Source: Kribbella sp. NBC_01245 (GTDB lineage Bacteria; Actinomycetota; Actinomycetes; Propionibacteriales; Kribbellaceae). From it: a stretch of 64,000 nt of DNA. This document shows, piece by piece, positions 7,124 to 17,748 of this stretch. Under the pieces are notes generated by a model. That model was not told where the DNA came from and made no database searches. It worked only from the letters and a program-made list of their open reading frames with translations. The stretch is from assembly GCF_036226525.1 (NCBI RefSeq), contig NZ_CP108487.1, forward strand, positions 620,001 to 684,000, given 5' to 3'. Position numbers and translations under genes: made by a program. The first letter of the stretch is position 1. Each line of letters starts with the position of its first letter.

Positions 7124-7687
7124 ATGGGCTTCATGGACGTAACCAAGGACGGGCGAAGCTGGCGGATCGGTACGGCCGACGACGTCAGCTGGCTCGCCGG
7201 GCAAACCACGCCGGGCCTCTCGGTCACCACTGCGATTCCGCCGGTGTTCGACGCGTACGCCACCTTCTACCCACCCGACGGCGTGAGTATCGAGGCCCAC
7301 GAGCGCGCCGTGGTCGACGTACTCGCCGAACTCACCCCCGACCAGCCGTGGTGGCTGGGCTATCTCGACACCGGCGCCCACGACATCGTCTTCCCCGAGG
7401 CGCCGACAATGTCCCTCTATTGGAACTGGCACTACCTGCTGGTCGAGGCCGGACCCGAGCAAGCCGTCACCTGGCGGACCGGTCACATGCGCGGCGAGGG
7501 CTCGCTACCGGACCTGTTCTTCCCCGCGGATCACTCCTGGCTCGTCTCCGCACTCTGGGACGACAGCTGGACCAACGTCGGTGGCTCGGCCTCCCTGATC
7601 ACTGCTCTCCACCGCAACCCGCTCCTCAACGCCCGCGCCGTCGGTCCTGGTGAGGACGCCCTCCCGCGTGGCCTGACACGCGACTAG
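7124..7687 (+). CDS. Hypothetical protein
   Basis: About 187 residues; start taken at the ATG at 7124, with 7133 also possible. Upstream codons read as low-complexity sequence in the tail of the Rieske gene and are not used. No signal peptide or membrane segment. It is rich in Trp and acidic residues (for example WNWHYLLVEAGPEQAVTWRTGHMRG cut short: WNWHYLLVEAG) with an even, globular composition. I do not recognise the family. The coding frame ends 40 bases before the cupin gene and shares its strand. Confidence 0.6.
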   Translation: MGFMDVTKDGRSWRIGTADDVSWLAGQTTPGLSVTTAIPPVFDAYATFYPPDGVSIEAHERAVVDVLAELTPDQPWWLGYLDTGAHDIVFPEAPTMSLYWNWHYLLVEAGPEQAVTWRTGHMRGEGSLPDLFFPADHSWLVSALWDDSWTNVGGSASLITALHRNPLLNARAVGPGEDALPRGLTRD

Positions 7688-7727
7688 CCTCGGCGGGAAG
7701 TGGTTCCCGGATTGGTGAGGGTGGGTT

Positions 7728-8087
7728 ATGAGCGAGCTGAGCGTTGATGACTTGATCGTGGATCGGCCGGATGGGCGTGACGGCGGGGAGGGGTGGACTG
7801 AGAATTACGAGGAGTTGCCGGGTGGGGCCGGGGTCTCGATCATTCTCGAGTCGACTACGCGGGCCGGGTTGGGGCCTCGGTTGCATAAGCATCCGTACGC
7901 CGAGACGTTCATCATTCGGCGTGGCTCGGCGACTTTCACTGTCGACGGGCACGAGGTGGTTGGACGCGCTGGGCAGATCCTGGTCGTGCCGGCTGATACG
8001 CCGCATAAGTTCAGGACGAACGAAGGTGGTTATGAGGCCATCCACATCCACACCAGCGGCGCCTTCGAGACCGAATGGCTGGAGTGA
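7728..8087 (+). CDS. Small cupin-domain protein
   Basis: 119 residues forming one cupin barrel. The metal-site pattern is visible as LHKHPYAETFIIRRGSATF (motif 1, HxH...E) and PADTPHKFRT (motif 2 histidine). Such single-domain cupins act as sugar-binding, dioxygenase-like or regulatory proteins; the specific reaction is not evident. It precedes an inverted repeat and the TlpA lipoprotein gene. Confidence 0.8.
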   Translation: MSELSVDDLIVDRPDGRDGGEGWTENYEELPGGAGVSIILESTTRAGLGPRLHKHPYAETFIIRRGSATFTVDGHEVVGRAGQILVVPADTPHKFRTNEGGYEAIHIHTSGAFETEWLE

Positions 8088-8116
8088 CTACACCGAAAGC
8101 GCGAAATGGTCATCGG

Positions 8117-8162
8117 ACCGTAAGGCGTCGCGCGCTGAGGGGGGCTAATACCGCCTTACGGT
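8117..8162. terminator. Inverted repeat between cupin and TlpA genes
   Basis: A perfect 11-base stem (ACCGTAAGGCG with CGCCTTACGGT) and a 24-base loop. It lies 29 bases after the cupin stop and 33 bases before the TlpA start, with no T-run. It could end the cupin transcript or be an operator for the lipoprotein gene. Confidence 0.5.
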
Positions 8163-8195
8163 TGAAGAACCATTCGTCGAGGCTGGAGTCTTTTG

Positions 8196-8840
8196 ATGTC
8201 CGTACGACGATTCGCTACCGCCGCGATGGTGGTCGCCCTCCTCGCGTCGGCCGGGTGCGGTGACGACACGCAAGGAGCCGATCCCGGCGGGTCCACGACG
8301 CCCGGTGCGTCGACCGGGGCGACCGGTGCACCGACCAACGCAACCGGTACGCGGACCGGCGCGAGCGGTACGCCGACGAGTGCGGCGACCGGTAAGCCGC
8401 CGTCCGGAGGGACGAGTTCGGGCCCAGTCGTCGTACCGGAGTCGTTGAAGTTCACTGGCACCACGTTGGATGGGAAGCCGTTCGATGGCGCGAGCCTTGC
8501 GGCGAAGCCGGCCGTGTTGTGGTTCTGGGCGCCGTGGTGCCCGAAGTGCCGTGCTCAGGCGGAAGCGACGGCCAAGGTGGCGAACGACTACAAGGGCCGG
8601 GTGAACGTCGTTGGCGTCGCCGGTCTGGACAAGCCCGATGCCATGCGTGCCTTCGTGTCCGATCGGAAGGTTGGGGACTTCCCGCACCTTTCGGATGAGG
8701 CGGGCGCTATCTGGAAGCGATTCGGGGTCATCGAGCAGAGCACGTACGTGGTGCTGGATGCCAAAGGCAACAAGGTGTTCACGGGGAACCTGCCGGCCGG
8801 AGCAGGCCTGTCCGACAAGGTCGCAGAGCTCGTCGGCTGA
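8196..8840 (+). CDS. TlpA-family thioredoxin lipoprotein
   Basis: About 214 residues from the ATG at 8196 (a TTG lies one codon earlier). Lipoprotein signal peptide with LLASAGCGDD, cysteine near residue 23; the residue at -3 is Ser, not the usual Leu. A Thr/Gly/Ala/Pro-rich linker of about 50 residues follows, then a thioredoxin domain with WFWAPWCPKCRAQAEA (CxxC). It acts outside the membrane as a thiol-disulfide exchange protein. The next gene is CcdA, which would feed it electrons. It resembles the actinobacterial MPT53/DsbE-like group. Confidence 0.85.
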   Translation: MSVRRFATAAMVVALLASAGCGDDTQGADPGGSTTPGASTGATGAPTNATGTRTGASGTPTSAATGKPPSGGTSSGPVVVPESLKFTGTTLDGKPFDGASLAAKPAVLWFWAPWCPKCRAQAEATAKVANDYKGRVNVVGVAGLDKPDAMRAFVSDRKVGDFPHLSDEAGAIWKRFGVIEQSTYVVLDAKGNKVFTGNLPAGAGLSDKVAELVG

Positions 8841-8922
8841 GGATGGCGACGAACGACGAGCGAGCGACGAGCGAGCGACCACATGAGCGACGCGGCGTAC
8901 GAGCCGACCGTGCGAGCGGCGT

Positions 8923-9786
8923 ATGAGTGATGTCCCGCTGCTGCTGGCGCTCGCGGCCGGCATGCTCGCCGCGGTTAACCCCTGCGGGTTCGCGCTGCTG
9001 CCGGCGTATCTGACGCTGCTGGTGCAGGGGGACGACTCCCCGAGTCGCGCGACGGCGATCGGTCGGGCGTTGGCGGCTACTGGGGCGATGACGTTCGGCT
9101 TCGCGGCTGTGTTCGGCATCTTCGGTCTGGTGATCGCGCCGGTGGCGGGTCAGGTCCAGCAACACTTGCCGTGGTTCACCGTCGCGCTGGGGCTGACGTT
9201 GCTCGTGGCCGGCGCGTGGCTGCTGGCCGGCCGCGAACTGCCGGTGCTGGTCCCGAAGTTGCGTCGCGGTCCGGCGGTCACGCGGTCAGCCGGCTCGATG
9301 GCGTTGTTCGGGGGCGCTTACGCGATCGCCTCGCTCGGTTGCACGATCGGACCGTTCCTCGCGATCGTCGTATCGGCGTTCCGCACCGACGACACGCTGG
9401 CCGGCATCGCATTGTTCGCGGCGTACGCGGCGGGGATGGGCCTGATCGTCGGCACGGCCGCGCTCGCCGTCGCCCTGGCCCGTCGGGGTGCGATCGGCAG
9501 GATCCGCCGCTTCGGAGGTATCGCCTCGCGCCTCGGCGGCGGCCTACTCGTCATAGCGGGCGCTTATGTCGCCTATTACGGTTGGTACGAGATTCGGGTA
9601 TTCCGGGGCGAGACGACCACCGATCCCGTCATCGACCTCGCCGGGAAGGTGCAGACCTGGCTCGCCGATGCCGTCACGCGACTGGGGGTGACCGGTGCGA
9701 TCCTGTTGTTCGGTGGTTTGCTGGTCCTTGCGATAGTCGTCGCCCGCAGGAAGCAAGGCGCCCGTAGGAAGCAGGACATCCGGTAG
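8923..9786 (+). CDS. ccdA: CcdA-type transmembrane thiol-electron transporter
   Basis: 287 residues, mostly hydrophobic, with the two redox-cysteine motifs of CcdA/DsbD: NPCGFALLPAYL near residue 20 and LGCTIGPFLA near residue 140. It carries electrons from cytoplasmic thioredoxin across the membrane to extracytoplasmic thiol proteins such as the TlpA lipoprotein 83 bases upstream. The C-terminal tail (RRKQGARRKQDIR) is encoded by a short tandem repeat that continues past the stop. Short GACGAGCGAGC repeats also lie before its start, where no strong ribosome site is seen. Confidence 0.85.
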   Translation: MSDVPLLLALAAGMLAAVNPCGFALLPAYLTLLVQGDDSPSRATAIGRALAATGAMTFGFAAVFGIFGLVIAPVAGQVQQHLPWFTVALGLTLLVAGAWLLAGRELPVLVPKLRRGPAVTRSAGSMALFGGAYAIASLGCTIGPFLAIVVSAFRTDDTLAGIALFAAYAAGMGLIVGTAALAVALARRGAIGRIRRFGGIASRLGGGLLVIAGAYVAYYGWYEIRVFRGETTTDPVIDLAGKVQTWLADAVTRLGVTGAILLFGGLLVLAIVVARRKQGARRKQDIR

Positions 9787-9816
9787 CAAGCAGGACGTCC
9801 GTAGGAAGCAGGAGAG
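9743..9816. repeat. Tandem repeat, about 18-19 bases, four units
   Basis: Units of the form CCCGTAGGAAGCAGGACAT start near 9743, 9761, 9780 and 9799. The first two are the 3' end of the ccdA gene; the third contains its stop; the last runs up to the aceB ribosome region. One unit has GGTAGCAAGC in place of CGTAGGAAGC. Confidence 0.75.
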
Positions 9817-9827
9817 GTAGACAGCCG

Positions 9828-11420
<1,593 letters not shown>

Positions 11421-11446
11421 CGGCAGCCATTCGTGGACCGGCATTA

Positions 11447-11532
11447 GCGTCGATTGGTCAGGATTCGCCCGCAGACTCGAGCCGACCAAGGTGACCCGCC
11501 GCTCAAGCGGTCGAATCCAGACCAATCGACGC
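11447..11532. terminator. Long hairpin between convergent genes
   Basis: A 21-base stem with one mismatch (GCGTCGATTGGTCAGGATTCG at 11447-11467 against 11512-11532), enclosing a 44-base loop that holds its own CCGCT-CA-AGCGG hairpin. It lies between the ends of aceB (plus) and the response regulator (minus), so it is placed as a bidirectional terminator. It is unrelated in sequence to the other long hairpins of the window. Confidence 0.65.
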
Positions 11533-11591
11533 AGTGCTTAGGGGATGCCGACCGGCAAGGGGCCGCGCGTGCACCCGTCATGCACTCAACA

Positions 11592-12263
11592 TCAGCTCCA
11601 GCGGTAGCGGCGTTCGGGGCGGCCGGTGGAGCCGTAGCGGAGGGAGACGCCGGCCTGGCCGGTGGTGCAGAAGTGCTCCAGGTAGCGCCGGGCGCTGACT
11701 CGCGAGATCCCAACGAGTTCAGCACATTCCGCCGCGGACAAGGTGGTGTCGGCCGCGCGCAGCGTGCGTTCGACCAGCGCCGCCGTCTCCAGGCCGAGGC
11801 CTTTCGGCAACCGCGCGACGGCCGCGGGCGCGGTGCCGCGATGGAGCACGCGGTCGATATCGGCCTGTCCAGTCACAGCATCTGAAGGAAGCTCGCGGCG
11901 CTGCGCGGCGTACGTCTCGAGCCGCACGCGCAGATCGTCGAAGCCGAACGGTTTCAGCAGATAGTTGACCACGCCGTGCCGGACCGCGGCCCGAACCGCC
12001 TCGGCCTCGCGGGAGGCGGTGATGACGAGTACGTCGCAGTCCTGGCCCGCCGCCCGCAACCGGGACACCACCTCCAGCCCGAACATGTCCGGCAGGTAGA
12101 GATCGAGCAGCACCAGATCCGGCGACAGCGCCTCGACCTGGGCGAGCGCATCGGCGCCGGTGTTCGCGACGCCGACCACGCGGAAGCCCGGGACCTTGCC
12201 GACGAATCCCGTGTGGATCCGCGCCACGTGGAAGTCGTCGTCCACGATCAGAACGTCGATCAT
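11592..12263 (-). CDS. CitB/DcuR-type response regulator
   Basis: 223 residues. The receiver domain has VDDDFHVARIH (acidic pocket), the phosphoacceptor Asp in DLVLLDLYLPDMFGLEV, Thr in ITAS and Lys in LKPFGFDDL. The C-terminal half holds a helix-turn-helix (LSAAECAELVGISRVSARRYLEHF) typical of regulators paired with CitA/DcuS kinases. The start overlaps the kinase stop by 4 bases. Expected target: the divergent tctCBA operon for tricarboxylate uptake. Confidence 0.9.
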   Translation of the reverse strand: MIDVLIVDDDFHVARIHTGFVGKVPGFRVVGVANTGADALAQVEALSPDLVLLDLYLPDMFGLEVVSRLRAAGQDCDVLVITASREAEAVRAAVRHGVVNYLLKPFGFDDLRVRLETYAAQRRELPSDAVTGQADIDRVLHRGTAPAAVARLPKGLGLETAALVERTLRAADTTLSAAECAELVGISRVSARRYLEHFCTTGQAGVSLRYGSTGRPERRYRWS

Positions 12264-14026
12264 CGGGCCTCCTCCTTCCGGACGCTGACGGGCTTGACGG
12301 GCTCAACGGGCTCTCCGGGCTCAACGGGGTTGACGGGCTTGACGGGGCTGACGTGGTTGACGGACAAGCTGGCGGTGAACATCGCGCCCTCGGACGTGTT
12401 CGTCACGGCGATCTCGCCGCCTCGGCCCCTGCAGACTAACCGGGTGAGCGCCAGCCCGATGCCGCGCTCACCTTCCTTGGCCGCCTTGGTGGTGAACCCG
12501 TTGGCGAACACCTCCTGAGCCAATTCCGGCGCGACGCCTGGCCCGGAATCGCGGACCACGATCTCAATACTCGTCGCGTCCTGCTGGATCTCCACCTCGA
12601 CCCAGGCCGGCGCCAACGACGTACCCGATCCGGCGGCCGCGTCGATCGCGTTGTCGACCAGATTGCCGACCACGGTGGCGACGTCGGCGGAGTCCTCGGG
12701 GATGAGCCGTTCCAGCGACGTGCGTTCCGAGATCCGCAGTTCGACCCGACGTTCGGCGGCCAGCGCGGACTTCGCCATCAGCAAGGCGGCGACGGCGGTG
12801 TCGTGGACCCGACTGGTCAGGGTCAGATCGAGCGAGGCGCGACGCTGGCTCAGTCCGTCGACATACCGTACGACCTCCTGGTGGTCGCCGATCTGGATCA
12901 ACCCGGAGATGGTGTGCAACTGGTTCGCGAACTCGTGCGCCTGCGCCCGCAACAGCTCAGTCGAACTACGGAATGACCCCAGCTCGCGTTCGAGTTCAGC
13001 CAACTCCGTCCGGTCCCGCAAGGTGGTGACCGAGCCGAGCCGACGGCCGTCCTTCGCGACGTCCATCCGGTTCATCACCAGCACGCGCCCACGCCGTACG
13101 ACGACCGCGTCGCGCACGTCGTCGTCGGCACGGCCCGCGGTGCCGGCGAGTACGTCGTACAGGCGGCCCTCGATCCGCAAGTCCGCCAGGCTCATCCCCA
13201 CGCTGTGCTCGGGCAGATCGAGGAGCCGGCGGCCGACGTCGTTCACCAGCGTGATGCGCTGCTGCGGATCGAGCGCGATGACGCCTTCGGCCAGGCCGTA
13301 CAGCATCGCCTCACGGTGCTCGGCCAGCCCGGCGATCTCGCGCGGCTCCAGACCGAGCGTCTGCCGCTTGATCCGCCGGGCCAGCAGCCAGGAGCCGATC
13401 AGCCCGATCACGCAGGCGATACCCAGATAGGTCAGCAGGTACGACGACGCGCCTCGCAGCCGTTGCCAGCTGGACGGTACCGGTTGGCTCACCGCCACGG
13501 TGGCGATGTGGTGGGCGGGCTTGGTGATGCGCCCGGTCCTCTGGTCCCGTTCCTCGTCCCCGAAGACCGGCACCTGGGCAACCAGTTGCTGCAAACCCAA
13601 GACCTCGAGATTGCCGGTCCACCCGCGGCCTTGGGCGACTCCCGGATCGCCGTACGTCAAGGTGGAGTCGCGATGGCGAGGATCGGAGGTGGCCAGAACC
13701 TTGCCCTGGAGATCAGCGATGACGACCTCGGTGACACCGGACTGGGTGAGGGTGGATTGGATCAGCGGGCCGAGTGTCTCGTAGGCCGCGGGCGCGAGAA
13801 TCTGTTGCTGCACCAGCGGGGTGCCGGCCAGCTGCTCGGCGAGCGCGGTCACCCGGCGGCCCTCGACCCGGTTGAAGGTGGCCGCCGACTGCGCGAGTGA
13901 CACCGCGGCTACAGCCAGCAACACCAGCACAATGACCGCCAGCTGGAGAACCAGCAGCTGGCCCGCCAGCGTCAGACGGCGATGTGCTTTTGCGACCACA
14001 ATGAACTCAACCTTCGCTGCTGACAT
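12260..14026 (-). CDS. CitA/DcuS-type sensor histidine kinase
   Basis: 588 residues. First membrane segment about 19-45, an extracytoplasmic sensor region to about 190, a second membrane segment (SYLLTYLGIACVIGLIGSWLL), a PAS domain, and a CitA-type kinase core: H-box AQAHEFANQLHTISGLIQIG, N-box VGNLVDNAIDAAAG, and G-boxes DSGPGVAPE and GERGIGLALTRL. It senses an extracytoplasmic carboxylate in relatives. It ends in a Pro/Val/Glu/Lys-rich repeat (PVKPVNPVEPGEP...), encoded by a 9-10 base tandem repeat at about 12288-12358; this tail is not part of the usual domain. Confidence 0.9.
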   Translation of the reverse strand: MSAAKVEFIVVAKAHRRLTLAGQLLVLQLAVIVLVLLAVAAVSLAQSAATFNRVEGRRVTALAEQLAGTPLVQQQILAPAAYETLGPLIQSTLTQSGVTEVVIADLQGKVLATSDPRHRDSTLTYGDPGVAQGRGWTGNLEVLGLQQLVAQVPVFGDEERDQRTGRITKPAHHIATVAVSQPVPSSWQRLRGASSYLLTYLGIACVIGLIGSWLLARRIKRQTLGLEPREIAGLAEHREAMLYGLAEGVIALDPQQRITLVNDVGRRLLDLPEHSVGMSLADLRIEGRLYDVLAGTAGRADDDVRDAVVVRRGRVLVMNRMDVAKDGRRLGSVTTLRDRTELAELERELGSFRSSTELLRAQAHEFANQLHTISGLIQIGDHQEVVRYVDGLSQRRASLDLTLTSRVHDTAVAALLMAKSALAAERRVELRISERTSLERLIPEDSADVATVVGNLVDNAIDAAAGSGTSLAPAWVEVEIQQDATSIEIVVRDSGPGVAPELAQEVFANGFTTKAAKEGERGIGLALTRLVCRGRGGEIAVTNTSEGAMFTASLSVNHVSPVKPVNPVEPGEPVEPVKPVSVRKEEAR

Positions 14027-14029
14027 AAG

Positions 14030-14046
14030 GCAGACGGCGCGTCTGC
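14030..14046. promoter_or_regulatory. Inverted repeat in the kinase/tctC divergent promoter
   Basis: GCAGACG-GCG-CGTCTGC, a perfect 7-base dyad with a 3-base spacer, sits 4 bases from the kinase start and 54 bases from the tctC start in the only gap between them. A response-regulator operator is the natural reading but is not shown. Confidence 0.5.
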
Positions 14047-14099
14047 TGACGAGTCAAGATCATCGCGCTGAGTCCCGCGAAGCGAAAGAGAGCAACACG

Positions 14100-15113
14100 A
14101 TGAGAACCCCGACCAGAGCAATTCTCGGCGTAGCCACGGCAATGTCAGTGCTCGCGCTCAGTGCGTGCGGCGCGACCGCTGGTAAGGGCGAGGCCGATGC
14201 ACCCGCCGGTGACGGCAAGCCGGTGACCGGGTTGCGGATCATGGTGCCGAACGCTGCTGGTGGTGGTTACGACACTACCGCGCGTACGGCGGCCAAGGTG
14301 ATGGAGGACGAGAAGATCGCCGCCGGGATCCAGGTGTTCAACCTGCCCGGTGCGGGCGGCACCATCGGCCTCCAGCGCACGGTGAACGAAAAGGGCAACG
14401 GCAAACTCGCCATGCAGATGGGGCTCGGCGTGGTCGGCGCGTCGTACACCTCGAAGTCGAAGGCGACGCTGACGCAGACCACGCCGCTGGCCAAGATGAT
14501 CGAGGAGGCGGGCGCGATCGTCGTACCGGCGAAGTCGCCGTACAAGACGATCGAGGAACTCGTCGCTGCGTGGAAGGCCGACCCGAAGGGGTTCGCGGTC
14601 GGTGGCGGATCTTCGCCGGGCGGACCGGACCACCTGCTGCCGATGCGGCTCGCGCAGGCCGTCGGGATCGAGCCGTCGCAGGTCAACTACGTCTCGTACG
14701 ACGGTGGTGGCGAGCTGCTTCCCGCCTTGCTGGGCAGCAAGATCGCCTTCGGGGCCAGCGGATTCGGTGAGTTCAACGATCAGGTCAAGAGCGGCTCGGT
14801 GCGGGTCCTCGCGGTGACCAGTGAGAAGCCGGTCGAGGCGCTGAAGGACGTACCCACGCTGAAGTCGGCCGGGATCGACCTGGTCTTCACCAACTGGCGC
14901 GGCATCGTCGCACCGCCCGGGATCAGCGACGCCGACAAGAAGGTCTGGATCGACGCGCTGACGAAGATGCACGACTCCGCGGGCTGGAAGGCCGAGCTGA
15001 CCAAGCGCGGCTGGACGGATGCCTTCATGACCGGTGACGAGTTCGGCACCTTCCTGACCGAGCAGGACAAGGCCGTCGCCGACCTGCTCAAGGAACTCGG
15101 GCTGGCGACGTGA
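14100..15113 (+). CDS. tctC: Tripartite tricarboxylate transporter substrate-binding lipoprotein TctC
   Basis: 337 residues from the ATG at 14100 (AAGAGAG ribosome site); the much longer open frame starts inside the divergent kinase promoter and is not used. Lipoprotein signal VLALSACGATAG. The mature part has the Bug/TctC fold marks: IMVPNAAGGGYDTTART near the start, LPGAGGTIGLQRTV, and the typical DVPTLKSAGIDLVFTNWRGIVAPPG cut to VFTNWRGIVAPPG near 260. It captures citrate-like or other carboxylate ligands outside the cell for TctAB. It overlaps tctB. Confidence 0.92.
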   Translation: MRTPTRAILGVATAMSVLALSACGATAGKGEADAPAGDGKPVTGLRIMVPNAAGGGYDTTARTAAKVMEDEKIAAGIQVFNLPGAGGTIGLQRTVNEKGNGKLAMQMGLGVVGASYTSKSKATLTQTTPLAKMIEEAGAIVVPAKSPYKTIEELVAAWKADPKGFAVGGGSSPGGPDHLLPMRLAQAVGIEPSQVNYVSYDGGGELLPALLGSKIAFGASGFGEFNDQVKSGSVRVLAVTSEKPVEALKDVPTLKSAGIDLVFTNWRGIVAPPGISDADKKVWIDALTKMHDSAGWKAELTKRGWTDAFMTGDEFGTFLTEQDKAVADLLKELGLAT

Positions 15114-15625
15114 GCGAACAGGTCGCTGTCAAAGACCGGCAGAGCGGGGACCGCGCACAGTACGGGGTGTGCGGATTCCTCGCCCTGGTTGGGATCCTGG
15201 TCGTCGTCGATGCCCTCCGGCTCGGCGCGACGACGGTCACCAACGACCCGATCGGGCCGAAGCCCGTGCCGGTTCTGCTCGGCGCCCTGCTGGTGATCGT
15301 CTCGATCTTCTACGCCGTTGACGTCGCACGGGGTGGCGAGGGCGAGGCGGAGGCCGGCGAGGACGTCGACCCGACCTCGCCGATCGACTGGCGCACGGTC
15401 GGCCTGCTGCTCGCGGCGTTCCTGGTGAACGTCGTCCTGATCGAGCGGCTCGGCTGGGTGATCAGTGGCACGTTGCTGTTCTGGGGATCGGCCTTTGCCC
15501 TGGGCAACCGTCACTACTTCCGCAATCTGGCGATCGCCGTCGGGTTGTCGTTGGCAACGTTCTACGCGTTCGCCATCGGGCTCGGCGTCAACCTGCCGGC
15601 CGGCGTACTGCAGGGGATTCTGTAA
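15110..15625 (+). CDS. tctB: Tripartite tricarboxylate transporter small membrane subunit TctB
   Basis: 171 residues, four hydrophobic segments and the family's characteristic small size. GTG start at 15110 overlapping the tctC stop (GTGA). It is between TctC and TctA, sharing one base with the latter (TAATG). The [26 protein letters not shown] region in the middle ([17 protein letters not shown]) is the cytosolic loop plus third segment usual in TctB. Confidence 0.88.
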   Translation: MSEQVAVKDRQSGDRAQYGVCGFLALVGILVVVDALRLGATTVTNDPIGPKPVPVLLGALLVIVSIFYAVDVARGGEGEAEAGEDVDPTSPIDWRTVGLLLAAFLVNVVLIERLGWVISGTLLFWGSAFALGNRHYFRNLAIAVGLSLATFYAFAIGLGVNLPAGVLQGIL

Positions 15626-17127
15626 TGGAGAACTTGAGCAATCTGTTGACCGGCTTCGGTGATGTGTTGACGCCGATGAACCTGCTGGTGGCGCTGCTCG
15701 GCGTCATCGTCGGTACGGCGGTCGGCGTACTGCCGGGCATCGGTCCCGCGATGACCATCGCGATGCTGCTGCCGATCACGTACGGGATGGACGCGACGCA
15801 GGCGTTCATCATGTTCGCCGGGATCTTCTACGGCGGCATGTACGGCGGTTCGACCACGTCGATCCTGCTGAACACACCAGGGGAGTCGGCCTCGGTGGTG
15901 ACGGCGATCGAGGGCAACAAGATGGCGCGATCGGGCAGGGCCGCGCAGGCCTTGGCAACGGCCGCGCTCGGGTCTTTCGTGGCCGGTCTGCTCGGCACGA
16001 TCGCGCTGGTCGTGGTGGCGCCGTGGGTGGTGCGGTTCGCGATCAGCCTCGGCGCGCCGGACTACCTCGCGATCATGTTGCTGGCGTTCGTCGGCGCGAC
16101 CGCGGTGCTGGGATCGTCGCGGGTGCGAGGTTTTGCCGCCTTGCTGCTCGGCCTGGTGATCGGTCTGGTCGGCATCGACAAGGTGACCGGGCAACAGCGC
16201 CTCACGTTCGGCATCCCGCAGCTCGCGGATGGCATCGACGTGGTGATCGTCGCTGTCGCGATCTTCGCGGTCGGCGAGGCGCTTTGGGTGGCGGCGCATC
16301 TGCGGCGCAAGGCCGGCGAGGTGATTCCGGTCGGGCGGCCCTGGATGAGCAAGGCGGACTTCAAGCGGTCCTGGAAGCCGTGGTTGCGCGGTACGGCCTT
16401 GGGCTTCCCGTTCGGCGCGATGCCCGCGGGTGGCGCCGAGATCCCGACCTTCCTTTCGTACGCCACGGAGAAGAAGCTTTCGAAGCACCCGGAGGAGTTC
16501 GGCAAGGGCGCGATCGAGGGAGTCGCTGGTCCGGAGGCCGCGAACAACGCGTCCGCGGCCGGCACGCTGGTCCCGATGCTCGCCCTCGGCCTGCCGACCA
16601 ACGCGACTTCGGCCGTGATGCTGGCGGCGTTCGTCTCGTACGGAATCCAGCCGGGACCGCTGCTGTTCGAGCGGGAGTCGTCGCTGGTGTGGACGTTGAT
16701 CGCCAGCTTGTTCATCGGGAACCTGTTGCTGCTGGTGCTCAACCTGCCGCTGGCACCGGCTTGGGCGAAACTGCTGCAGATCCCGAGGCCTTACCTGTAC
16801 GCCGGCATCCTCTTCTTCGCCTCGATGGGCGCCTACGTGGTGAACTCGCAGCCGGTCGACCTGGTGCTGCTGCTTCTGCTCGGGCTGATCGGGTTCGGGA
16901 TGCGGCGGTTCGGCCTTCCCGTACTGCCGCTGATCATCGGCGTGATCCTCGGGCCGATCGCGGAACGCCAAGCCCGGATGTCGCTGCAACTGTCCGGCGG
17001 CGACCTGTCGGGTCTGCTCGGTGGTCCGGTGTCGTACGCGATCTACCTGCTGATCCTTGTCGTGATGGTGTGGCCGTTGGTACGACGCTTCGTTCGCAAG
17101 CCGAGCCGGGAGAAGGTGTCCGCATGA
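15625..17127 (+). CDS. tctA: Tripartite tricarboxylate transporter large permease TctA
   Basis: 500 residues with about 11-12 membrane segments. The family signatures are clear: [23 protein letters not shown] (residues about 33-55), [20 protein letters not shown], and the second-half [22 protein letters not shown]. It forms the sodium- or proton-coupled channel that takes ligand from TctC. It ends overlapping the universal stress gene (ATGA). Confidence 0.95.
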   Translation: MENLSNLLTGFGDVLTPMNLLVALLGVIVGTAVGVLPGIGPAMTIAMLLPITYGMDATQAFIMFAGIFYGGMYGGSTTSILLNTPGESASVVTAIEGNKMARSGRAAQALATAALGSFVAGLLGTIALVVVAPWVVRFAISLGAPDYLAIMLLAFVGATAVLGSSRVRGFAALLLGLVIGLVGIDKVTGQQRLTFGIPQLADGIDVVIVAVAIFAVGEALWVAAHLRRKAGEVIPVGRPWMSKADFKRSWKPWLRGTALGFPFGAMPAGGAEIPTFLSYATEKKLSKHPEEFGKGAIEGVAGPEAANNASAAGTLVPMLALGLPTNATSAVMLAAFVSYGIQPGPLLFERESSLVWTLIASLFIGNLLLLVLNLPLAPAWAKLLQIPRPYLYAGILFFASMGAYVVNSQPVDLVLLLLLGLIGFGMRRFGLPVLPLIIGVILGPIAERQARMSLQLSGGDLSGLLGGPVSYAIYLLILVVMVWPLVRRFVRKPSREKVSA

Positions 17128-17516
17128 CCGTGCTGGTGGGATACGTGCCGACGAAAGAGGGCGAGGCCGCGCTGGCGGCGGGAGTCGCCGAGGTTCGCCT
17201 GAGGCACGAGAGGCTGCTGGTCCTGAACACCTCTCGAGGTGACGCGTACGCCGATCCGCGGCTGGCGCAGGAGCACGATCTGGACATCGTCCGGCGGGAT
17301 CTGGCCGAACTGGGGATCGACTTCGAGGTGCGTCAGCTGGTCGGCAGCGGGGATGCGGCCGACGAGCTGGTGGCGCTGGCCGCGGCCGAGCACGTGTCAC
17401 TGCTGGTGATCGGGCTTCGGCACCGGACCCCGGTGGGCAAACTGATCCTCGGCTCGGCGGCCCAGCGGATCCTGCTGAACGCCGATTGCCCCGTCCTCGC
17501 CGTCAAAGCAACCTGA
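17124..17516 (+). CDS. Universal stress protein UspA family, in the tct operon
   Basis: 130 residues forming a single Usp domain: [17 protein letters not shown] at the start, and the nucleotide-binding end [32 protein letters not shown], partly matching the G-2x-G-9x-G(S/T) pattern. The start overlaps the tctA stop by 4 bases, which ties it to the transporter. In other secondary transporters (TRAP with TeaD) a Usp partner modulates uptake; a similar role here is inference. Confidence 0.88.
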   Translation: MTVLVGYVPTKEGEAALAAGVAEVRLRHERLLVLNTSRGDAYADPRLAQEHDLDIVRRDLAELGIDFEVRQLVGSGDAADELVALAAAEHVSLLVIGLRHRTPVGKLILGSAAQRILLNADCPVLAVKAT

Positions 17517-17521
17517 GCGAC

Positions 17522-17625
17522 CTTCTTTTGCACTCATTCGTCGCAAACCGCCCTCTCAGCACCGCCTGTCTGTACAGGTCAGTGGACGGCAGAGGGCGGT
17601 TTGCGACGAATGAGTGCAAAAGAAG
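17522..17625. repeat. Long perfect hairpin element A (35-base arms)
   Basis: Arms at 17522-17556 and 17591-17625 are exact complements over 35 bases, with a 34-base loop. The arm contains TTTGCACTCATTCGTCGCAA and CCGCCCTCT. The same arm, with paired substitutions, is found at 41296-41367 and 44790-44885. The loop, inverted, shares CCGTCC-CTGACCTGTAC with the loop of the copy at 44790. It begins 5 bases after the Usp stop, so it could also end that transcript. Confidence 0.85.
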
Positions 17626-17748
17626 TCAGATCCGAACTCGGCGGTAACAAACCGTGGCGTCTTGCTGCGGATCGCCGTATCGTCACACCACGGCGACTGT
17701 CCGCGTTTCTGGCGAGGGCAGCGTCAGGCGAGACGCGGGGAGCGGGCA

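Noticed and set aside
8852..8880. GACGAGCGAGC tandem repeats as a regulatory element
   Set aside because: Only about two and a half short units, likely slippage in low-complexity GC sequence between two genes.
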